Shown: positions 29,987 to 38,886 of the stretch, in pieces
How the letters are laid out: every line of letters begins with the position of its first letter
Position numbering within the stretch: position 1 is the stretch's first letter
Assembly (NCBI GenBank): GCA_963778675.1
Contig: CAVZVI010000011.1
Span: 1,491,126-1,555,125 of the forward strand
Origin: CAWCDJ01 sp963778675
Lineage (GTDB): Bacteria; Acidobacteriota; Terriglobia; Bryobacterales; Bryobacteraceae
Length of the DNA stretch: 64,000 nucleotides
Reading direction: 5' to 3'
Program-made: the position numbers and the translations under genes
Notes under the pieces: generated by a model
Databases searched by the model: none
Told to the model about the DNA's origin: nothing
What the model saw: the letters and a program-made list of their open reading frames with translations, nothing else

Positions 29987-32900
29987 CTATTCCGGCGCCC
30001 CCGCGGCTCCCTTCGGCGCCTGCACCGCCGGAACGTTCGAATCGTGAATGAGTTTGTTGAACGCCGCCAGGTCGGTGGTCATCAGCGAGTTCAACGTCTT
30101 TAACTGGGCGTTCACCCGCGTGGCCAGGTCCTCGTAAACCATGTACGACTGGTCGGTAGGCCGGTTGTCGGACGACTGCACCACGCTCAGCACGTGGGCC
30201 AGCTTGTTGTTCAGCTTGATCGGGAAGTTGAGCGGATCCTCGCTGGCGCGGTTCTTGGTCTGATACAGCTCTTCCTCGACGGCGGCGAGCCGCTTGATCA
30301 GCGCTTCGGCGGCGTCCGCCACCCGCTTGTCGTCGCGCTTCGCGTAATCTTCGAGCTGTTTCCGCACGGCGCGGATGCGGACGACGCCCTCGTTGGTTTC
30401 CGAGAGCTTGTCCCGGATCTGCAGGGAAAGCGAGAGTTGCCTGGCGTAATCGTCGGGCGTCGTATCGAGACGCGGGTCCTTCTTCACCTCGAAGCTCTGC
30501 GTCTCAGTCTTGCCTTCGGTGGTCAGACGCACCTGGTACTTGCCGGGGGCCACGCGCGGCCCGGTCACGCTGCCCGCCCACATGATCAGGCCGGGAAAGG
30601 TCACGGCGTCCGGATAGCGCAAATTCCATACGAAACGGTTCATGCCGGCCTGTGCGGTGAGGCGCGCGGGGGGAGCGCCGCGGAAGGGATTCTCCTCGCC
30701 ATCCTCAGGCCCGGTCTGCGGGCGGGGAGTTTCCTTGCTGGAGAACTTCTTCACCAGCTTGCCCGAGGCGTCCAGGAATTCGAGGGTTACTTCCCCCTTC
30801 GGCCGGTCCTTCAGCCAGTAGTAGACCACCGCGCCGGCGGGAGGATTCTGGCCCACACCCGGGACCGCTCCGCGGCCTCCGCCGCCGCGGCCGCCCGCGC
30901 CGAAACGGTAAGCGTCCTTGGGTTGAAACAGGTGCACCTCGGTGTTTGGAATGCCGTCATTCAACTGGTAGAGCATCGGCACATCGTCGAGCACATAAAA
31001 CGACCTGCCCTGGGTCGCGACCACAAGTTCGTTCTCGCGCTTTTGGAAAGCCACATCGGTGATCGGCGTGACGGGCAGATTGAGCTGGAACGGCTTCCAG
31101 GTTTCGCCGTCGTCAAACGAGATGTACAGGCCGTACTCCGTGCCGGCGATCAGCAGACCCTTGCGATTGGGATCCTCCCGCACCACCCGCGTGAACGAAT
31201 GGTCCGGAATGCCGTTGACGATCTTCTTCCAGGTCTTACCGTAATCGGTGGTCTTGTAAAGGTACGGCCGGAAATCGTCGGACTTATACATCGTTGCCGC
31301 AACGTAGGCGGTGCCCGGGTCGTGGGCCGAAGCGTCGATGGAGTTGATCTGGCTCCATTCCGGCAGGTCCTTGGGCGTGACGTTGGACCAGTTCTTGCCG
31401 CCGTCGCGGGTGACGTGCACCAGCCCGTCGTCCGAGCCGACCCAAATGAGACCTTTGGTGACCGGCGATTCCATGAAGGTGAAGATCGTGCAGTAATACT
31501 CGACGCTGGTGTTGTCCTGTGTGATCGGACCTCCCGAGGTCCCCATCTTCGACTTGTCGTTGCGCGTCAGGTCGGGGCTGATCGCCTCCCAGCTCTGGCC
31601 TTCGTTGGTGCTCTTCAGCAGCACATTGGCGCCGATATACAGGGTCTTCGGATCGTGCGGCGAGAAGGCGATGGGGTAGCTCCACTGGAAGCGGTACTTC
31701 ATGGCCTCGACTCCATACCCCATGGTGTTGTCCGGCCACGCGTTGACGTTCCGGCTCTGGCCCGTGCGGTGGTCCTGGCGCGTGATCAGCCCGTCGTAGG
31801 AGCCGGCGTAGACGATCTCGGAATCGCGCGGATCGGGGGCGATCCAGCCGCTCTCGCCGCCGCCCACGTCGTACCAGTCGCTCTCGGTGATGCCGAAACC
31901 GGCGGTGCGGCTGTCGATGCGGACCGTGCTGTTATCCTGCTGCGCTCCGTAGATGTGATAAGGAAAGTCGTTGTCCAGCGCCACGCGGTAGAACTGCGCG
32001 GTCGGCTGGTTCATGATGCTCGACCAGGTGTGGCCCCCGTCGCTCGTGATATTCGCGCCGCCGTCGTTCGATTCAATCATGCGCTGCGGATTGTCGGGCG
32101 CGATCCACAGGTCGTGGTTGTCGCCGTGGGGCGTGCGGATCGGGGTGAATGTGCGGCCTCCGTCGATGGAGCGGTACATGCCGGTGTTCAGGGCATAGAC
32201 CGTGTCGGCGCTCTGGGGATCGGCGAAGATGTGGGAGTAGTACCAGGCCCGCTGGCGAAGAATATTCTGGTCGTTCACCTTGGTCCAGGTGCGCCCGGCG
32301 TTGTCGGAGCGGAATACGCCGCCATCGGCCGCTTCCACCAGGGCCCAGACACGATCCGGATTCGCCGGGGATACCGTCACACCGATCCTTCCCAACACGC
32401 CGCGCGGCAGTCCGGGGGCGCGCGAAATATCGGTCCAGTGGTCGCCGCCGTCGGTGGATTTCCATAGTCCGCTTCCCGGGCCGCCGCTATCGAAGTGGTA
32501 CGGGTTGCGGCGCACCTGCCAGAAGCTGGCATAGAGCACGCGCGGGTTGCCCGGATCCATTGCCAGATCCACCGCCCCGGCGTCCGGCCCGCGTGTCAGC
32601 ACCTGCTTCCAGGTGGCGCCGCCGTCGGTGGAACGGTAGACACCGCGCTCTTCATTGGGCCCCCACAGGTGTCCCAGCGCGGCGACGTAAACGATGTCGG
32701 GATTCTTCGGATGTACCCGCACCGCGCCGATGTGGTAGGTCTGGTCGAGCCCCATGTGGCGCCAGGTCTTTCCGCCGTCGAGGGACTTGTAGACGCCGTC
32801 GCCGTTCGAGGCGTTGCCGCGGACGCACGCCTCGCCCATCCCCACGTAGATGATGTTGGGGTCGGAACCGGCTACCGCCAGCGCGCCCACGGAAGAGGTC

Positions 32901-33142
32901 TTAAAAAAGCCGTCGGAGACGGGCGACCAGTTGGCACCGGAATCCGTGGTCTTCCAAACCCCTCCGCCCACCGCGCCGAAGTAGTAAGTGTTGGGCTGGG
33001 AGGGCACGCCAGCCACTGCCACGGAGCGGCCGCCGCGAAACGGACCGACCAGGCGGAAACGCAGTTCACGGTATAGATCTCCCTGCTGAGCCAGCATCAG
33101 CAGGGGAAAAACGAGCAGGGTAGCGATCCGGAGGGACTTCAT
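29987..33142 (-). CDS. Sortilin/VPS10-type BNR propeller exoprotein
   Basis: This 1051-aa exported protein starts with signal peptide IATLLVFPLLMLAQQ and then LRFRLVGPFRGGRSVAVAGV, the hallmark of the large glycosyl-hydrolase-annotated sortilin family. Many BNR blades follow (WKTTDSGANWSPV, YKSLDGGKTWRHM, YRSTDGGATWKQV, LKSTNEGQSWEAI, YKTTDYGKTWKKI, YISFDDGETWKPF). The C-terminal 300 residues hold an Ig-like segment and a helical tail. Catalytic activity is unproven in this family. Confidence 0.82.
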   Translation of the reverse strand: MKSLRIATLLVFPLLMLAQQGDLYRELRFRLVGPFRGGRSVAVAGVPSQPNTYYFGAVGGGVWKTTDSGANWSPVSDGFFKTSSVGALAVAGSDPNIIYVGMGEACVRGNASNGDGVYKSLDGGKTWRHMGLDQTYHIGAVRVHPKNPDIVYVAALGHLWGPNEERGVYRSTDGGATWKQVLTRGPDAGAVDLAMDPGNPRVLYASFWQVRRNPYHFDSGGPGSGLWKSTDGGDHWTDISRAPGLPRGVLGRIGVTVSPANPDRVWALVEAADGGVFRSDNAGRTWTKVNDQNILRQRAWYYSHIFADPQSADTVYALNTGMYRSIDGGRTFTPIRTPHGDNHDLWIAPDNPQRMIESNDGGANITSDGGHTWSSIMNQPTAQFYRVALDNDFPYHIYGAQQDNSTVRIDSRTAGFGITESDWYDVGGGESGWIAPDPRDSEIVYAGSYDGLITRQDHRTGQSRNVNAWPDNTMGYGVEAMKYRFQWSYPIAFSPHDPKTLYIGANVLLKSTNEGQSWEAISPDLTRNDKSKMGTSGGPITQDNTSVEYYCTIFTFMESPVTKGLIWVGSDDGLVHVTRDGGKNWSNVTPKDLPEWSQINSIDASAHDPGTAYVAATMYKSDDFRPYLYKTTDYGKTWKKIVNGIPDHSFTRVVREDPNRKGLLIAGTEYGLYISFDDGETWKPFQLNLPVTPITDVAFQKRENELVVATQGRSFYVLDDVPMLYQLNDGIPNTEVHLFQPKDAYRFGAGGRGGGGRGAVPGVGQNPPAGAVVYYWLKDRPKGEVTLEFLDASGKLVKKFSSKETPRPQTGPEDGEENPFRGAPPARLTAQAGMNRFVWNLRYPDAVTFPGLIMWAGSVTGPRVAPGKYQVRLTTEGKTETQSFEVKKDPRLDTTPDDYARQLSLSLQIRDKLSETNEGVVRIRAVRKQLEDYAKRDDKRVADAAEALIKRLAAVEEELYQTKNRASEDPLNFPIKLNNKLAHVLSVVQSSDNRPTDQSYMVYEDLATRVNAQLKTLNSLMTTDLAAFNKLIHDSNVPAVQAPKGAAGAPE

Positions 33143-33195
33143 AAAGTGGAATGGTACCAGAGTCGTCCGGTCTGGAACGGGCCGGAAGACCGCTT

Positions 33196-33816
33196 CTACG
33201 GGCGGAAACCGTTGCGGCGGGAGAGACGGTTCTTGGCCAGTTCGCTGAACCGCGCTTTGGCTCGCGACTTGGTAAGCCGGAACTGCGTCGCCGTAAGGTC
33301 CATCTCGCGGCAGATCTGTTCGGCGCTCTGCTCTTTCAGATAGAAGCGGATCAGCACCTCCCGCTCGCGCTGGTGCAGGCTGTTGAGAACCCGGAGCGCC
33401 AGGTCGTGGTGCTGCTGATCGATGAGGCGGCGTTCGGCGCTCGGCCGGTGATCCGACAATACCATGCCGTATTCCAGTTCGGTCTGGTTGCGCCGCGCCT
33501 GCACGGTCAGGTCGATATGCGCGGCCACCTGGCGGCGAACCACCGTGCGGACGTAACCCATGAGCCTCTCGGGCTCGCGCAGATCGCCGCGCTGGATCGA
33601 CTGCATGATGATCAGGAAGACGTCGTGCACCCGGTCGTCCAAATCCTGAGGACCGAGCTGGCGGTACAACTGATAGCGGACGCCTTTCGAGAAGACCTCG
33701 TAGAGTTCCTGAATCCGTGCCGGGTCCCCGGCCTGAACGCCGCGTACCAGGTCGGTCCAGGACGGCTCGGCGGCGACGGGCCTGACATCGACGTCGTGCT
33801 GGGTCTCGAAGCTCAT
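33196..33816 (-). CDS. ECF-like RNA polymerase sigma factor
   Basis: The 206-aa protein has a sigma-2 region (DDRVHDVFLIIMQSIQRGDL, PERLMGYVRTVVRRQVAAHI) and a sigma-4 region (NSLHQREREVLIRFYLKEQS, ICREMDLTATQFRLTKSRAK). The C-terminus ends in basic residues. Its ATG lies inside the stop of the CHAT-TPR gene (4-base overlap), so the two are coupled. No anti-sigma gene is adjacent. The CHAT protein, which could be a protease, is therefore the candidate regulator; this is inference. Confidence 0.85.
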   Translation of the reverse strand: MSFETQHDVDVRPVAAEPSWTDLVRGVQAGDPARIQELYEVFSKGVRYQLYRQLGPQDLDDRVHDVFLIIMQSIQRGDLREPERLMGYVRTVVRRQVAAHIDLTVQARRNQTELEYGMVLSDHRPSAERRLIDQQHHDLALRVLNSLHQREREVLIRFYLKEQSAEQICREMDLTATQFRLTKSRAKARFSELAKNRLSRRNGFRP

Positions 33817-36263
33817 TCGTTACCCACCACGAACCATGCCCCCCAATAGGCGGGTCGAGCCCGCCATCCGGCTTCGCGAATCATGCGGGTTTGGGCCCGG
33901 CTGAGCGCGGCCGCCGCATCCATTCGCGGCCCCGCGCCGAGTTCCCGGTAGAAGGCCGCAAACAACGCACCGTCTTCATCCGGAGTGGCCCAACGGCTGG
34001 CCAGCACGGATTGCGCCCCCGCTGTCAGCCATGCCCGGGTCAATCCCATGAGGCCCGTGCCCGGAAGCGCCGCTCCCGCCGCGGATTCGCAGCCGCTCAT
34101 CACCACGAGGCGGGCGCTGGTCCGCCAGTGAGATATCTCCACCGGAGCGATCAACTCCGGCTCACGCCCGTTCGCCAACCCGAACGCCATCAGCCCGTGC
34201 GGCCGGGGCGGCGCGGACTCGAGAAAATGGACCGCGAAATGGACTACGTCCGGATCGCGCCGCAGCGCGTCGCGCACCTTGCCGGCAGATGCGTCCGGAC
34301 CCTTCAGCAGGATGCTGTCCCCCTGCCAGGCACGCGCGCACTGCTCCACTTCGGCTCCGCTCTCCACGAGCCTCGGCAGTGACGAAGCAGCGTTCTGCGG
34401 GAGGGTATCGGCGAAGAGTGCCCATCGCGCCGCTTTCCGGTATGGCGCGGCGTGCGGCAGGCGCGGATCGGCCGTATTGTAAATCGGGTCACCCACTCCC
34501 AGGAAGAGGCCGGCCTTCCCGGTGCGGTTTCGCCGCGCCGTGGTCTCCAGCCAGAAGCCGGCGCCGGGTATCGCTTGGACCACGTGGCGCTCCGCGACGT
34601 ACACCGGGCGCGGTCCGCCTTCCACCTGGAGCGCCGCCACAGGCAGGTCGAGCAGGCCGGGATCCAGAGCCAGCAGCCAGCGCGCTTTGTTCCGGAAGCG
34701 GTCCGCCAGCGGCTCGAACAGAATCTTGTAGAGGCGGAACGGGGCATCGGAACCCGCCTGGTTTTCGCGAATGGCGCGCCCCGCGCTTTCCGCCAGGGAC
34801 TGGATCGCCGCCCGCGGCGGCAGGCGATAGAGCGACACCCCGGCCCGGTCCACCGCCCACATCCAGGAAACGGAGCCGCCCAGGCGCACGCTCAGCAGGG
34901 CCGTGTCGGAATCGAGCCTGGCGCGCAATGCTCCCAGCAACTCGGTGGGCAGCGGCTCCAGGTCCGGCGACAGCGAGGCCTCCATCCGGATCCATTCGGC
35001 CCGTGCCGCTCCGACCTCTTCCCCGTCGCCGGGCGCGCCGCCGCGCAGAGCGCGCACCTCGGCCCGCTGCAGGCGCGCAACGGCTTCCCAATACGCGGGC
35101 GGAAGGTCCGCCTCTGCTTCCTGCCGGTCCTGGACCAGCATCCGCAAGCTCATGGCGCGATTCTCTTCGCCGGCCTCGAACGTTTCCCGGACCAGGGCAG
35201 GATCGCCGGTCTGCAGATAGAGCCGGTTGCCTGCTTCCACCAGCCGGGAGTAGATCCGGTCCAGGATTCCTTCGGCGCCAACGTGGCTGGCGTCGTCGGC
35301 GGGCAGCGACCACCGCCACGCCCGGGCCAGCCGCATTGCGACTCGCAGATCCGCCAAGGCATCCCCATAATGGGCTTGCGCCAGGTGGACCTCGCCGCGC
35401 GCCAGGAAAGCGTCCCAAGGAGGCATGGCGCCCGGCGACCGCTCCCAGAGTTTCACGGCAAGATCGAGCAGCGCCGAAGCGGACTCCACGTCGCCTTGCG
35501 CCAGCCGCAGCGTTCCCAGGTTGGTATAGGAGCCCTCCAGCGGCAAATGATTCAGCTTCCGGATGTAATAGGCCTGGAGAAACGGGGCTTCGGCGGCGTC
35601 GGGATGTCCGGCACGGAGCAATTCCTCCCCGAGCTTGTTGCAGCCGACCGCCACCAGGGCCTGGTCGCCCGCCGCGGCGGCTGCGTCAATCCCTTGCCGG
35701 AACAGCATCCTGGCTTCGCCCAGGCGCCCCTGGCGCGCGCGTAACGAAGCCATTTCAAACTCCAACTGGGGAAGGTGCCGGGCGCGCTCCTGGCCGGTCC
35801 ATGCGGCGAGGCTCTTTTCCAGCCAGGCAATCGCGGCGTCGCGCTCACCCATTTCGGAATAGAGAGAGGCCACGTTCGCCTCGAGAGCGGCTGCCGCACT
35901 GGTGTCGCCGTGTTTTTCCGCCAGACCTTGCGCTGCCACAAAAGCCTGGAGCGCGAGCCTGTAACGATGGAGCGCAAACCAACAGCCGCCGATATCGGCG
36001 ACGGCGCGAGTCTCCATGTAGGGGTCTGCCGATGCGATGGCCACCCGCCGGACGCGCTCGAACTGGTTCCGGGCTTGTTCGTATCGCCCTGCTTTGAACA
36101 GTCCCCACCCGGCTACGAGTTCAGCCTGCAGACGCTTTCGCTGGTCGTTGTCCTCCGTAGTACCGGGCAGGGGCTTCGCCCTGGCTTTCGGATCGGACTT
36201 CAGTCCCGTACCGACCAGAGGGATGAGAAGGAGGCAACAAGCCAGAACTCTGGCTGTTTTCAA
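33813..36263 (-). CDS. TPR-CHAT caspase-like protein
   Basis: The 816-aa product (TTG 36263, GGAG about 8 bases upstream; the longer frame crosses the palindrome and lacks a site) starts with signal-like VLACCLLLIPLVGTG. TPR-type helices cover about 40-400 (AGRYEQARNQFERVRR, ALQAFVAAQGLAEKHG, RMLFRQGIDAAAAAGDQ). A CHAT peptidase domain fills about 500-816, with catalytic His in VVHFAVHFLES (about 679) and Cys in VVMSGCESAAG (about 725), then TRAWLTAGAQSVLASRWATP. CHAT proteases cleave partners on activation. Confidence 0.85.
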   Translation of the reverse strand: MKTARVLACCLLLIPLVGTGLKSDPKARAKPLPGTTEDNDQRKRLQAELVAGWGLFKAGRYEQARNQFERVRRVAIASADPYMETRAVADIGGCWFALHRYRLALQAFVAAQGLAEKHGDTSAAAALEANVASLYSEMGERDAAIAWLEKSLAAWTGQERARHLPQLEFEMASLRARQGRLGEARMLFRQGIDAAAAAGDQALVAVGCNKLGEELLRAGHPDAAEAPFLQAYYIRKLNHLPLEGSYTNLGTLRLAQGDVESASALLDLAVKLWERSPGAMPPWDAFLARGEVHLAQAHYGDALADLRVAMRLARAWRWSLPADDASHVGAEGILDRIYSRLVEAGNRLYLQTGDPALVRETFEAGEENRAMSLRMLVQDRQEAEADLPPAYWEAVARLQRAEVRALRGGAPGDGEEVGAARAEWIRMEASLSPDLEPLPTELLGALRARLDSDTALLSVRLGGSVSWMWAVDRAGVSLYRLPPRAAIQSLAESAGRAIRENQAGSDAPFRLYKILFEPLADRFRNKARWLLALDPGLLDLPVAALQVEGGPRPVYVAERHVVQAIPGAGFWLETTARRNRTGKAGLFLGVGDPIYNTADPRLPHAAPYRKAARWALFADTLPQNAASSLPRLVESGAEVEQCARAWQGDSILLKGPDASAGKVRDALRRDPDVVHFAVHFLESAPPRPHGLMAFGLANGREPELIAPVEISHWRTSARLVVMSGCESAAGAALPGTGLMGLTRAWLTAGAQSVLASRWATPDEDGALFAAFYRELGAGPRMDAAAALSRAQTRMIREAGWRARPAYWGAWFVVGNE

Positions 36264-36681
36264 GAATATCCGCTCCGTGGGCCCACCAAAAAAACAGAAT
36301 TCTGGCTTTCTTTGGGGATATTCCGTACGGAATATCCCCAAAGAATAGTACCAGCTTTCACCGTGTGATTGGCATCCCCGCAAATGGGGTATTTTCGTGA
36401 GCGCGTCTGTGGGAACGCGAGGGGGGGCTTTCAGGTCAGCTTAGAACATCCACAGGCCGGTCAAAATAATGATAATCGGGTCCGTTGACATTGTTCGCTT
36501 CAGGAAACCGCCGCGTTACGTGCGATTTTTCCTGATTTCAAACTAGGACGAAGCCCAACCGGACTCTGAAATCAAATTCTTCAAGTCTCTATATTTAAAG
36601 AAAATAGAAATGTCATTGCCCGGTGACCGGCTGCGGGCCGGGCCGCGTGAATCGAGCCGTTTTCTTTGGCAAGCTGGAAGC
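36264..36681 (-). promoter_or_regulatory. Regulatory interval with perfect 38-bp palindrome (36308-36345)
   Basis: This 418-bp gap separates the divergent CHAT and sialidase-like genes. At 36308-36345 a perfect 38-bp inverted repeat (half-site TTCTTTGGGGATATTCCGT) lies 45 bp before the TTG start of the CHAT gene. Reading toward that gene, it is followed by a second palindrome CAGAATTCTG and then seven T's. In RNA the large repeat would be a near loop-free 19-bp hairpin. It may be an operator or a leader attenuator. The AT-rich stretch near 36580-36610 (CTATATTTAAAG) is a candidate promoter for the rightward gene. Confidence 0.5.
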
Positions 36682-37779
36682 ATGACTCATGGGACGATGA
36701 TCGCGCTTCTGATGCTGGCGGCTGCGCCGGCGCCTCCGGGTGTCGTGATCGATCACGAACCGCCGGCGGGGGCACGGTACATCGGATCGCCGTCGATCGT
36801 GATTCTGCCGAATGGCGACTATCTGGCTTCGCACGACTTGTTCGGGCGGGGTTCGACGCAGTCCACATCGGGGGTGACGCGCGTCTTCCGGTCCGGCGAC
36901 CGGGGGCGTTCGTGGCGGAAGACGGCCGAGATGGGCGATCAATTCTGGTCGAACCTGTTCGTTCACGGCGACGCCGTCTACCTGATGGGCACGACGTGTG
37001 AGTACGGGCGGGTCGTGATCCGGAAATCGGCGGACGGCGGCCTCACCTGGAGCGCTCCGTCTTTCCTCAGCCCGGAAGCGAATTACCACACGGCGCCGGT
37101 GCCCGTTGTGCAAAAAGACGGCAGGCTGTGGCGAGCGATGGAGTACCATCCGCCAGGGCCCTGGGGCTTTTTCGAAGCGCTCATGCTTTCGGCGCCCGTG
37201 AAGGCAGACCTGATGGATCCGAAGAATTGGACGATGACGCCGCGGCTTCGCTTTCCAGCGGACGCCGGAGCGGGGAAACACTGGTTGGAGGGCAACGCGG
37301 TGATCGGGCCGGACGGGTCGCTTCTCGACATCCTGCGGGTAGACGACGTGGAGAAGGCGGCCATCGTGAAGGTGGGGAGCGGCGAATTGCACTTCGAAGG
37401 TCTGGTCGATTTTCCGGGCGGGGCCAAGAAGTTCACCATACGCTACGACCGCAAGAGCCGGAGATACTGGACTCTGTCGAACCCGGCCCTCGCCAGATAC
37501 AGCCGGTCGGCGACTGACCCCGCTTCAGTGCGCAACACGCTGGCCCTCATGTCCTCCAAGGATCTGCACGAGTGGCGGGTGGAGCGCATTGTGCTGTCGA
37601 ATCCGGACCCGGTTCGCCACGCGTTTCAATATGTGGACTGGCAGTTCGACGGGCCGGATATCGTGGCCGTTTCACGAACGGCCTACGACGACGAGGAGGG
37701 CGGTGCTCCCCGCGGCCACGATGCAAACTACCTCACATTTCACCGGATCGCCGGTTTCCGGGTTCATCCGGTACAGTGA
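36682..37779 (+). CDS. Sialidase/BNR-repeat family exported protein
   Basis: The 365-aa protein starts at ATG 36682, which gives a short hydrophobic leader (MIALLMLAAAPAPPG). It then reads RYIGSPSIVILPNGDYLASHD, RVFRSGDRGRSWRKTAEM and IRKSADGGLTWSAPSFLSP, the RIP/Asp-box pattern of sialidase-like six-blade propellers. The middle contains an EGNAVIGPDGSLLDILRVD block often seen in acidobacterial exo-alpha-sialidase-annotated proteins. Substrate unknown. Confidence 0.75.
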   Translation: MTHGTMIALLMLAAAPAPPGVVIDHEPPAGARYIGSPSIVILPNGDYLASHDLFGRGSTQSTSGVTRVFRSGDRGRSWRKTAEMGDQFWSNLFVHGDAVYLMGTTCEYGRVVIRKSADGGLTWSAPSFLSPEANYHTAPVPVVQKDGRLWRAMEYHPPGPWGFFEALMLSAPVKADLMDPKNWTMTPRLRFPADAGAGKHWLEGNAVIGPDGSLLDILRVDDVEKAAIVKVGSGELHFEGLVDFPGGAKKFTIRYDRKSRRYWTLSNPALARYSRSATDPASVRNTLALMSSKDLHEWRVERIVLSNPDPVRHAFQYVDWQFDGPDIVAVSRTAYDDEEGGAPRGHDANYLTFHRIAGFRVHPVQ

Positions 37780-37946
37780 AACCGTGACCGCGGATTAACT
37801 AAGCGCCGGATAGTTAACCTTCGAGTACCGCCTCCATCCTAGGCGTATCCGCACGCGTCTTAGTCCTTACCGTGCCCGTACTTGTGGGACTGTAACATAT
37901 CCGCCGGCAAGATCATAATTCTCTTGTGCAGGAGGAGATTTGAATT

Positions 37947-38120
37947 ATGGAACAGCATGCAGCTCTATTCTCGATCGTGTTCATGATCGGTTTTGTGGGT
38001 GTATTCGACCTGAGGCACCAGCGTCAGAGGCTGGGCCGGCTGTTCGGGTCGATCACGCTAATGAGCCATGACGAACTGGAGAAGATCCGGATGATCCTGT
38101 CGGCTTGTGAGGAGATGTAG
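37947..38120 (+). CDS. 57-aa small membrane protein
   Basis: ATG 37947 follows GGAGGAGATTTGAATT, a very strong ribosome site. The product begins MEQHAALFSIVFMIGFVGVF and then has a basic region (RHQRQRLGRL) and an amphipathic C-terminal helix (MSHDELEKIRMILSACEEM). It shares its N-terminal pattern with the 47-aa protein at 10436-10579. It is followed 25 bp later by the DUF169 gene. Function unknown; a regulatory micro-protein is possible. Confidence 0.6.
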   Translation: MEQHAALFSIVFMIGFVGVFDLRHQRQRLGRLFGSITLMSHDELEKIRMILSACEEM

Positions 38121-38145
38121 CAGGCCGGGCTATACTCGTGAGCGT

Positions 38146-38844
38146 ATGAACACGAGTACCATTCGTACTTCCCTCGGGCAACTGCTCGGGACGATTGCCG
38201 AGCCGGTGGCGGTGACTTTTTGCAACGCCGCCCCGGCCGGAGTACCCCGGATCCATTCGGCCGCCCCGGCTGGATGCTCCTATTGGAAGATGGCCGCCGA
38301 TGGGGCGGTTTTTTATACGACCGGAGCAGATCACCTGAACTGCCCGATCGGCGCCTACACTCACGGGGCCGAACTGACGGCGGAGGCGCAAGCTCAGTTG
38401 CAGGCCATGCTGGAGCAGATGGCCGGTTTGCAGTACCTCAAAATGGACGAAGTTCCGGGAATTCCGCGGCGAGAGCAGCCGCTGCGGTTCGCGGTGTATG
38501 CGCCGCTTTCGAAAGCGGAGGGCGTACCCGATGTAGTGCTGCTGCGGGGCACGCCGCGGCAGATGATGCTGCTGTCGGAGGCCGCGGGCGCGCGCGGCCT
38601 CGCGGCGCCGTTTCCGATCATGGGCCGGCCGGCCTGCGCGGTGATTGCGGCTACGGCCAATACCGGGAAGGCCACCAGTTCCCTCGGATGCATCGGGAAC
38701 CGGGTGTACACCGGGCTACCCGACGGGGAGTTTTACATGGCTGTGCCGGGCCGGGCACTGGGCGAAATGGTCGAGTCCCTGCAGACGATTGTCGCGGCCA
38801 ACGCCGCGCTCGAGAGTTTCCACCAGGCACGCTGCGTTTGCTAA
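38146..38844 (+). CDS. DUF169 family protein
   Basis: The 232-aa protein has the DUF169 layout: an N-terminal LGQLLGTIAEPVAVTF, then AAPAGCSYWKMAADGAVFYT and DHLNCPIGAYTHG with two conserved Cys, a middle PLSKAEGVPDVVLLRGTPRQ, and a C-terminal SSLGCIGNRVYTGLPDGEFY with a third Cys. The clustered Cys and the aromatic residues suggest metal or redox cofactor binding, but the family is uncharacterised. ATG 38146 is used because the N-terminus is complete there. Confidence 0.82.
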   Translation: MNTSTIRTSLGQLLGTIAEPVAVTFCNAAPAGVPRIHSAAPAGCSYWKMAADGAVFYTTGADHLNCPIGAYTHGAELTAEAQAQLQAMLEQMAGLQYLKMDEVPGIPRREQPLRFAVYAPLSKAEGVPDVVLLRGTPRQMMLLSEAAGARGLAAPFPIMGRPACAVIAATANTGKATSSLGCIGNRVYTGLPDGEFYMAVPGRALGEMVESLQTIVAANAALESFHQARCVC

Positions 38845-38886
38845 AGGCCGTTCCACGGCCGGCAGCAGGCGAGTCGCACCCCTTGC

